Under the pieces are notes generated by a model. That model was given only the letters and a program-made list of their open reading frames with translations, was not told the origin of the DNA and searched no databases. A stretch of DNA of 64,000 bases from assembly GCA_026122225.1 (NCBI GenBank), contig JANEZZ010000463.1, positions 682,001 to 746,000 on the forward strand, written 5' to 3'. Numbering within the stretch: position 1 is the first letter of the stretch; every line of letters begins with the position of its first letter. The translations under genes and the position numbers were made by a program. Positions 57,243 through 64,000 of this stretch are shown here, one piece after another. This DNA is from Heloderma charlesbogerti. Lineage: Eukaryota; Chordata; Lepidosauria; Squamata; Helodermatidae.

Positions 57243-58518
57243 GTAAGTTGTCACTTGTTCATTTGCATCACATGGCTGTTTTAACTTTGGAAAGAATGAA
57301 GAGAAGAATGGAGTATTGTTACAGCCTGGGCTATTTTTTAAAAAAACATTATTTATTTATTTAGTTTAGCTGGTTTGGTACAAAGAAGAGGCTTACACCG
57401 TAAATGGCTCAAGTGGCATCCTGTTCCAGACATGAAGGAAACATTTATCCAGCTCTGCCCTGACTTGCCTCCAACCCATCTGACCTTTCCACTGGAAAAA
57501 TGTTGCTCCATTCCTTAGGGAAGGGCAGCTCTGATGGACCCTAAGGTGCAGTGGCATGTAGGGCCTGACCCCAAATATTTGTCTTTGCATGGGATGAGTT
57601 CCCAGTGTTCATGCATGGAGATGAGGATGGCTAGGGCTTTCCTTATATAAAACTGGCTGCTAATTTGTAATTCTTCTGCAATATTTTAATGCAACCAAAC
57701 ATACCTCAATTCCTACATTTAGGAAAATGTAAAAGATTCACATGTAACGTGTTTGTGTGTAATTTCCAGCATTCTGGACTAAACGTTCAGTCACAAAAAA
57801 ATGGGGCTGTGACACTGTCACTGAGGAAAGGCTGCCTACCAACGAAATGGAAACCAAAGCTGCTTTAGTTAATAAGGCTGACAATACGATGTTTCCATAA
57901 TGCTGATTCATTTATCAATTAGAAATTAAAATGTGGGCATACAAGAAAAGTTAAATATGAGCTGTTTTCTGTTAAAAGATGTGTAGTGTTGCTAGTGGCA
58001 TTGTAAAATAAGTAAATAAATATTCCTAATGTGTTAATGATTTTCGGCAGACAATAGATCCATGTTTAGTTCAATTTTGAATAACTATTACTGGCTTTAT
58101 TTAGATTGGGAATATCCAAAGAATATCCCCTGAATTACGAAATGGCAAAATATAGCTGCATAGGCACTGGGTGGGGATTTCAGGGTGGGTGGCTACTGTC
58201 TGTGCAATGTCGACCATTCTAAGATGGTACCATATCACACTTTTGCACTGGACTTGTGACATACTTGCTGAAAAGACTGACTGCCATTTTTTCAGCAGCA
58301 AGTGCATGCATTATTCATTTACAGTATTTATATTCCACTTGTTCAGGTTCTTAAAGTGGGTAACAATAATAAAATCAGATTTATAGGTGGATGTTACTAC
58401 CGTCACAAGATCATGGATTCCTTCAAGTGTATCCAAGCACTAGACACTAGACAAGATCACTTTCTAACTATTATTATCATGCTGGGCAGAGAGTTCCTGA
58501 GGCAAGAGAGGCAAGCCT
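57243..58518. other. Non-coding stretch, nothing recognised
   Basis: No supported exon or element. Small A/T-rich patches near 57350-57368. Confidence 0.4.
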
Positions 58519-58594
58519 CTACTTATTTATTTATTTCTTTTTTGGTTACATTTATATCCCACCTTTCCGCCAAGGAGCTCAGGGTACATTTATT
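58519..58594 (-). mobile_element. tRNA-derived SINE (second family), 3' tail only
   Basis: TACTTATTTATTTATTTC and TACATTTATATCCCACC, then CCAAGGAGCTC, the reverse of the family's 3' end. Head and body are missing. Confidence 0.65.
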
Positions 58595-58695
58595 ATTTTA
58601 TTAATTTATTTAAAACATTTGTGTTTCTATATCATCAGGATCTCACTGCGGCTTACAGATAAAATAAATTTAAACAGTGTAAAAAAATAAATAAT

Positions 58696-59115
58696 TTAAG
58701 GGAGAAATCCTATCTGGAACGATGGTTGTCTCCAAGCCCAGGGGCAACCACCTATCCAATGCAGGCGGGGAGGAGTGGTGAGGAGCAGATTTTCTCCTCG
58801 CTTCCCCCCCCCCCCGCGCCCCAGCTTTCACGGCTAGACAGCTGATTTCGGTTCTCTAGCTGTGGGGTCTCAGAATGTGGGAAGTGGCAACCAGATGACA
58901 CATAGGATGTTGTCATACTGGCATTTCCGACCGCCCTGCCCCTGGGAACGCCCCATTTTCGTTGCTCCACACTGCCCTTACAAGCGCGGAGCCAATCCGC
59001 GCTGCCTATGAGACAGTGTGTGGGAGGGTCAGTTCTCCAGGAACCGACCTCGGAGCACAGGCCTTATCCTATGGCCGTCTAGCCGCAGACTAACGACCAT
59101 AGGATTTCACCCTAA
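58696..59115. mobile_element. DNA element, AGGGTGCAATCC-ended family (about 420 bp)
   Basis: Left end TTAAGGGAGAAATCCTAT, right end CATAGGATTTCACCCTAAA: inverted repeats of about 15 bp. GC-rich inside, including GTTCTCTAGCTGTGGGG. No transposase. A TTAA at the left and TAAA at the right are suggestive but not equal, so the target-site rule is unknown. Confidence 0.6.
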
Positions 59116-59138
59116 ACAGCTAAAAACATATTAACTCA

Positions 59139-59600
59139 TTAAGGGCGCAATCCTAACTAGATAGGTAGCTGCCTCTGACCTTGGAGGTGACCACCTATCA
59201 AAGCAAGGCAGGAGAGGTGTGGGGGGATTGTTCCCTCCGCGCCTCTCCTGCCTTGCTATTTTTCGCTAGACAACAGTTTTCAGCTGTCTAGCAGCGACAG
59301 GGGGGCGACCGGGAGAGGAAGCTGCTATATGACACATTGGATCTGTCGTACGCACAGCTCCGCTCTCCTCGCCCCGGAACACCCCCCAGCCCTGCCCCTT
59401 TTCAGTCGCTCTGCGCTCTTCTTCCAAGTGAGGAGGACGGGGCTTCTCCGCATTGCCTCAGAGGCAGTGCGGAAGGGGGGTGGTCAGCTTTCCCGGAACC
59501 AATTTTGGAGCATGGGCTCCAAGGTCGGTTCCCGGAAATGAGTATATCCTATGGCCCGCTAGACAGTGTCTAGCGGGCCATAGGATTGCTCTCTCCTCTA
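59139..59600. mobile_element. DNA element, AGGGTGCAATCC-ended family (about 460 bp)
   Basis: Left end TTAAGGGCGCAATCCTAACT, right end CCATAGGATTGCTCTCTCC, imperfect inverted repeats. An inner perfect hairpin (TATGGCCCGCTAGACA / TGTCTAGCGGGCCATA) sits at about 59551-59585. No gene. Confidence 0.6.
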
Positions 59601-59667
59601 GCTAATACCAGTTTAAAATCTAAAACAATAAAACAGTTAAAACAGTGTACAAACTCTGGGGATCCAA

Positions 59668-59865
59668 TTAGCCCTCAAAGGCTTTGGTAAAAAGCCATGT
59701 TTTAACTTGGCACTGAAATGAAATTAGTGTCTGCGCCAATTGGCCTCGGGGGGGGGGGGGGACGGACATTCCACAACTGGAGTGCCACAGCAGAAAAAGC
59801 TCTCTCTTACGTCCCACCATAGTGTATGTCTTGCACTGGTGGGATGCAGAGGAGGGCTCCTCCAA
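59668..59865 (-). pseudogene. L2-type C-terminal fragment
   Basis: The minus-strand frame carries KRELFLLWHSSCGMSVPPPP and ends FQCQVKTWLFTKAFEG before its stop. The pattern matches the end of L2-type ORF2 proteins (compare ELKTWLFRQTF at about 6760-6800). A run of about 14 G's at 59746-59760 has probably shifted the frame upstream. Non-functional remnant. Confidence 0.55.
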
Positions 59866-59935
59866 CAGATCGCAATCCTTGGGCAGGCATATATAAGGGG
59901 AGGCGCTCCCTCAGATAGCGAGGTCCCAAGCTGCT

Positions 59936-60088
59936 TGATCCTCCTCCACAACAGCCCTGTGAGGTAGGTTAGGCTGAGAGTCTTTGCCTGGCCCAGAGTC
60001 ACCCAGTGAGCTTCAAGGCCAAGTGGGAACTGAAACCCAGGTCTCCTGAGCCCCAGTCCAGTATATTAACCACTACACCACACTGGCT
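59936..60088 (-). mobile_element. tRNA-derived SINE (second family), 3' end missing
   Basis: TGATCCTCCTCCACAACAGC, CCTGTGAGGTAGGTTAGGCTG and ACCACTACACCACACTGG are the reverse of the body and the tRNA-like head. The tail was lost, or it inserted into the L2 element at 59935. Confidence 0.8.
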
Positions 60089-60417
60089 CTCTTCACATGA
60101 ACCGTCTTTGGAATACTAGGAGCTCTTGATATTAAGAATCTGGGTTAAGGCCCAACTGCCAAAACCTCCGACTGTTCCTTCTCCAACAGTGTAAAGGTCC
60201 TTGGGGGCACATTTCTTTAGAATCCTCTCAGCAGTCCTCCAGGTCTTGCTGCTGGCTCCCCTGCTGCTCTTGCTAGATGGCATCAATGGCTCCCAGCTCT
60301 CACAGCTCTTCAGGTGACTTTTGGAGGCACTGGGCAGGGGGAGGGACCGTGCCCTCTCTCCCGCTCTCTGGGGTTGTTGCTTCACCAGCTCTGCGCAAGG
60401 GAAATGGACGTGCTTCT
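60089..60417. other. Non-coding stretch, nothing recognised
   Basis: Opposite-strand open frames run through here (60116-60709 -, 60321-60779 +), both reaching into the hAT element. Neither has a domain; I treat them as chance. Confidence 0.4.
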
Positions 60418-60425
60418 TGCTAGAG
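60418..60425. repeat. 8-bp target duplication (left) of hAT element
   Basis: TGCTAGAG, partner TGCTAAAG at 60795-60802 (7 of 8). Confidence 0.65.
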
Positions 60426-60794
60426 CAGGGGTACAGCTCAAGGGCCAAACTCCACTTCAGAGCTGTCAGGGGCTGCATTCCAGTGGCGGGTGGGGCCAAA
60501 GGCAAAAGGGGCAGGGCCGATTTTTTATATAAAAAAATACTACCATATTCTGGCTTCAAGCTTTTGCTGCCAATAACTAAGCCTGAGGAAAGGCATGTCA
60601 ACCTTTTAGCATTGGGGCGGGGGGGGGGGGCGGGAATTGCACAAAAGCTGGTAAGCCACCAAATGATCCGTTGTTGTGGCAGCGGGGACGGTGCTGGGGA
60701 ACAGGGCATGGTCCTCTGGGGAAACCTGGAGGGCCTAATTGGGGCCCCCCAGAGGACTGGATTTGGCTCCCGGGCCTGAGGTTCTGCACCACTG
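60426..60794. mobile_element. hAT-like non-autonomous DNA transposon (369 bp)
   Basis: Begins CAGGGGTACAGCTCAAGGGCC and ends GGGCCTGAGGTTCTGCACCACTG, with typical hAT inverted ends. It has a 7-of-8 target duplication and a G-run at about 60615-60630. It has no transposase. Confidence 0.8.
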
Positions 60795-60802
60795 TGCTAA
60801 AG
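60795..60802. repeat. 8-bp target duplication (right) of hAT element
   Basis: TGCTAAAG, partner of 60418-60425. Confidence 0.65.
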
Positions 60803-61007
60803 CAAGAGAAGGCCTCTGAAACTACTATGACTAGGATGTCCAGTGATATACTTACTGAGACAGGGCCTCTTGTCTGCGTGCCCAAAGAAGAGCATGTGTA
60901 TCCTACTGTGTGTCACAAACGTAGGCAAGGCTAAAGATCCCCTGTACGCTACCTGGCTGAGAATGTTGCCAAGACAATTGAGCCTCGGACTGTGTGGACG
61001 ATTACCC

Positions 61008-61015
61008 CTTTCGGT
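61008..61015. repeat. 8-bp target duplication (left) of foldback
   Basis: CTTTCGGT, partner CTTTAGGT at 61143-61150 (7 of 8). Confidence 0.65.
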
Positions 61016-61142
61016 CAGGGATGGGCAACTTGTGGCCCTCCTGATGTTTTGGTCTACAATACCCATCAGCCCTAGCCAGCGTAGCCAGTGGTGCAGGGTG
61101 AGGGGGGTTGTATCTCAAAACACCTGAAGTTGCCCACCCCTG
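61016..61142. mobile_element. Foldback hAT-like MITE (127 bp)
   Basis: CAGGGATGGGCAACTTGTGG at the left and AAGTTGCCCACCCCTG at the right are inverted ends. Inner GATGTTTTGGTCTACAATACC pairs roughly with GGTTGTATCTCAAAACACC. The flanking duplication matches at 7 of 8. Related to 54708-54843. Confidence 0.85.
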
Positions 61143-61150
61143 CTTTAGGT
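61143..61150. repeat. 8-bp target duplication (right) of foldback
   Basis: CTTTAGGT, partner of 61008-61015. Confidence 0.65.
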
Positions 61151-62346
61151 GTACATCAGTCTTCCTAGAACAGGTTTGTCAGAGACTTCCTGTGCTGATA
61201 GCACAACAGTAGGTATCGGGGTCGGAGTTCAAACCCTTTAAATGTGGGTTTCACTGACAGTTGCTCAGCATTAACAGCAGATAGGGTGTTTGAAGAGCGT
61301 GGAAACAAATTCGCTCCCGTATATTGTGTTGCGCTGCTTTTCAGGTTTATGTTTTAAGTTTTGTGGTTTAGAAGCAATTTAAACGTTGTACTTTGAGAGT
61401 CACTTGACTGAAAAGCAGTGCAGAAATACTTTCATAAACAACTAATAGTAAACGGAACTCTGAGCTGAATGGGACGTGTACTAGTAATCTCCTGAACCCA
61501 TTCCCACCTGGCTAATTCCTTCTACCTTTCCCCCCTTCCTCGTTCCACTGTCAACCGCCTCACTTCCCAAACACCATTCCATGCTCCCCCCAACTCTTTT
61601 AATTCGGAGCTTACAAGAGCAAGAAGAGATCTCCATATGAGTTGCTCCCTCTACTGCGTCTGTTTCCTGATCCTTTCCCTTGTTGAATTGTCTCTTTGAC
61701 TCTAAATCCGCCAGTAGGAAATGCCCAGTTTTAATACTGGGGAAGTCTTCAAAGTGCTTAATAAAGAAAAGAGAGAGTACAGGATTTCTGACACCTGGGG
61801 CTCAAAGAGAGAAGAGGTTAGGGGGCAAAGTCTCAAGCCCTTTGGCAGAGGACAGGGGTGTGGTTCCTACATACAGGTAGTTCCCTAGGCAGCTGCAGTC
61901 CAGCAAGCAGGATTCTCCATAGATCCTTTTCCTGTAGAGTCCATTGGTGGAGTACAGAGAGAGGTGCCTGAGGGCTGTGAGTATTGCTCTTTTGGGGGCC
62001 TACGCTGGAGGAGAGTCCTGTCAGTTAACCTGTCCCTTTGCCAGTCCAGACACTCCATAAGGAGAGCAGGAATTCTGGCTAAAAGTAAACTGACAATCAG
62101 CAGCTGCAGTGGGCACACGCTTGACAGTGTTGCAGGCCCTTTGAAAGAAACCCATAGGCATTTCATTATGGATTTCTCACCCATTAAGAAAACAGCATGG
62201 AATGTTTTAATGTGAAAATGAAAAAGGAGAAAATGATGCTGATAATTTCTTCTTCTGTAGGGTTTATTTAATGTTTGTGTGGAAATTATCACAAATAAAG
62301 CCATAAATATATGTCATTTGAAGAAGATCCCCCCCCCCTTTGCAGG

Positions 62347-62385
<39 letters not shown>

Positions 62386-63548
62386 TAAAGCAAGTATTTC
62401 AGAATAAAAATCACTAAAGTCATCATCATCGTATTTTTTTGCTGCCTATCTGTCTTTGAAGTTTTTAGACACTAAGCATAAACCATGATGAGAGATGATA
62501 AAAAAAAAATCTCTGTGTTGGGCCAGACAGACCTGTGGAATAAAAAACAGATCTGGGAAAACTGCCCTTCATTCACAAAATTCTCCACAGACAGGGAGTC
62601 AGTCATGAACTAGAGAGAAAAGGAAGATTTTATGGTGAGAATTAAAGAGGGAAAGTGATTCAGTGTTTCTCATAGAGGGGTGAAAGAGATCATTTCAAAG
62701 AGCTGAGGCAGTATAAGGGTGACCTCCAACCAAGGAGGAATCACAAGAGGTCAAACAAGGAAGCATCCAGTAATGGAGAAGAGGGCTAATGTTAAGGAAG
62801 GGTGTGCGTGTGAGGCAGCACACTGAGAGTAATTGAAAAAAAAAGGGCGCATGCTAGAATGGGAGTGGAAGCTAGAACTGAAGAGTCGTAAACAAAATTT
62901 CACCTAGGGGTACTCCCAGGCAGTTTAATCCATCTCTCTATCAGCACAAAATGTTAGCATCATGATCGTAAATGACTTGCTTGTTGATGCATCATTCTCT
63001 GTTTTGCATGTAGAACATGCTTTATACAAGATATATATTCGGATTTGGGCCTAGGTTTGGGATTTTTAAAATCATCTTAAATCTGTGGACAAATCAAGGT
63101 GTGCATCTTCTTAGATACCAATAACTAGCCTGCGGTCTGCCCGAACTTTTTAAAAACCTGAAATGTGTTTTTGCGGGCAGTGATGTGCTGCTGTACAACA
63201 GTGCATATGGAGTTATTTTTAGTGGCCATCACAACGTCCCAGAGCATAATGCTGAAGCTCAGCCAGTCTGGGCCTGGTCAGAGTCTGGGCCTTGAGTTCC
63301 ACTGTGGAAAAATGGTGGGATCCAAGCGTAACAAAACATATAATGCCACTGCCAATTGAACTGATCAGTTTCCCCTACTGCATTCATTCTTTTGAGGATA
63401 TATTGTTCCAGACGGTGTACACATGCTTTGTATGTATAATAGTACAGGTTCCTTCCTGACATCTTAGGTTGAAAGGAACTCTGCTATCTGGTCTGCAGAT
63501 CCTGGAGGATCACTGATAGAGTGGATGTACCAATGACTTGACTCAAGC
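61151..63548. other. Non-coding stretch with a compound microsatellite
   Basis: 61335-61445 resembles a LINE 3' tail like that at 38583-38720. A (TC)n(TA)n tract occupies 62347-62386. C-run at about 62329-62338. No gene could be supported; the frames at 61885-62304 and elsewhere have no domains. Confidence 0.4.
62347..62386. repeat. (TC)n(TA)n compound microsatellite
   Basis: About 12 TC repeats run straight into about 7 TA repeats. Probably length-variable. Confidence 0.85.
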
Positions 63549-63640
63549 TGCAATCTTATATACACTTGCATGGGAGTAACTCCATTGAGCTCAATGGGAC
63601 CTTCTTCTGAGTAGACACCATGTGTAGGATTGTGCTGTCC
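63549..63640. mobile_element. Short foldback element (CTGCAATC-ended, about 90 bp)
   Basis: CTGCAATCTTATATACAC at the left and TGTGTAGGATTGTGCTG at the right pair. Inner GGGAGTAACTCCATTGAGCTC pairs roughly with GGGACCTTCTTCTGAGTAGAC. This is the familiar lizard repeat with a GAGCTCAATGGGA core. A diverged copy is at 56863-56946. Confidence 0.75.
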
Positions 63641-63717
63641 TTATACAGACAAAACGCCAGGGGGAAAAGCACAAAATTGGAAAGAATTTTTTTAAATGAA
63701 TATTGTGCACATGTATT

Positions 63718-64000
63718 TATTTTCGTTTACTGTACTTTTAAACTTCCCCAAAACCAAAGTTCTCTGGGTGGGGTACAATATATCAAAAACATACAGTACA
63801 AATATTAAAACAAAAAATATGTAAAAAATAAAAAAGCATAGAATAAAACCAAGATAACGTAGTTCTTAAAATGCCTGGGAGAATTAAAAGGTCTTCATCT
63901 GGTGCTGAAAAGTCCATAATGTAGGTGCCAGGTGAGCCTATCTGGTGAGAGCATTCTGCAAACAGGCTGCCACCACTGAAAAGGGCCTCTCTCTTGTAGC
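63718..64000 (-). mobile_element. L2-type LINE 3' end (cut by window edge)
   Basis: Reverse of an L2-type end: TTTATTTTCGTTTACTG tail, CAAAGTTCTCTGGGTGGGG, AATGCCTGGGAGAATTAAAAG and GGTGCTGAAAAGTCC. The coding end GAAAAGGGCCTCTCTCTTG lies near 63978. The same family as 4381-4600 but longer. It continues past the window. Confidence 0.7.

Larger units (their letters stand above)
58597..59935 (-). mobile_element. L2-type LINE 3' end, split by two DNA elements
   Basis: Minus-strand order: coding end at 59668-59935, 3' untranslated part at 59601-59667 and 59116-59138, then 58597-58695 with a TAAA-type tail. Two inserted elements lie at 58696-59115 and 59139-59600. Left-over text between them (CAGCTAAAAACATATTAACTC) continues the A-rich untranslated end. 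Confidence 0.65.

Noticed and set aside
60116..60779. 197- and 152-codon frames on opposite strands.
   Set aside because: Both run into the hAT element at 60426-60794 and have no family resemblance.
1..64000. Search for CRISPR arrays, toxin-antitoxin pairs, phage genes or an operon.
   Set aside because: None seen. The repeat content is that of a vertebrate nuclear genome, and there are no evenly spaced identical repeats with unique spacers.

Overview
The window looks like nuclear DNA of a squamate reptile, probably a lizard. It holds no complete host gene, RNA gene, CRISPR array or bacterial or viral genome. The assignment rests on the repeat mix: young BovB (RTE-clade) LINEs, a nearly full-length CR1 with the usual amniote 3' end, several L2-type LINEs, two tRNA-derived SINE families, and many foldback (hAT-like) DNA transposons with 8-bp target duplications. 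Ruminants share BovB, but a fresh CR1 together with these SINEs and foldbacks fits a lizard. This is recognition by eye; no database was searched.

Layout. 1-94 is the end of a hAT element. 697-3785 (-) is a near-intact BovB with a perfect 13-bp target-site duplication (TSD). 5260-6945 (+) is an L2-type LINE. 7925-8883 (+) is a 5'-truncated BovB with an 11-bp TSD. 9187-9915 holds two DNA-transposon-like elements. 10213-10805 (-) is an L2-type 3' end. 10956-17399 is mostly plain non-coding DNA with some LINE and SINE ends. 17400-21470 (+) is a CR1 with ORF1 (zinc finger plus SGNH esterase-like) and ORF2 (endonuclease plus reverse transcriptase), disabled by only a few lesions. 21471-27397 is plain non-coding DNA. 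28663-29475 is an 813-bp hAT-like element with a perfect 8-bp TSD and a nested palindrome core. 30040-30420 is an L3/CR1-like 3' end. 34899-35302 is a second element with the same termini. 35681-36188 is a solo LTR. 38793-42005 (-) is a second long BovB with an 11-bp TSD. 42382-42581 is a 50-bp unit repeated four times, almost identically. 45378-45708 is a foldback split by a CR1. 46878-51060 (-) is an L2-type LINE split by two L2 insertions of another family. 58519-60088 is a nest of SINE, L2 and two DNA elements. 60426-61142 has two hAT foldbacks. The window ends inside an L2-type 3' end.

Host genes. The only candidate host coding signals are a 70-bp exon-like stretch at 51679-51748 and a 6-bp microexon-like signal at 57237-57242. 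Both are on the + strand, have good splice-site context, and keep a compatible reading phase. Both are inferences. If real, the window is mostly introns of one large gene; if not, it is intergenic.

The encoded proteins are all retrotransposon proteins. BovB and CR1 supply endonuclease and reverse transcriptase for target-primed insertion. The SINEs and DNA elements are non-autonomous and would depend on proteins made elsewhere in the genome. I saw no new multi-gene system. The most unusual structures are the hierarchical palindrome at 28885-29177, the unclassified family ending in the AGGGTGCAATCC-type motif, the tandem 50-mers, and the two splice-site candidates.
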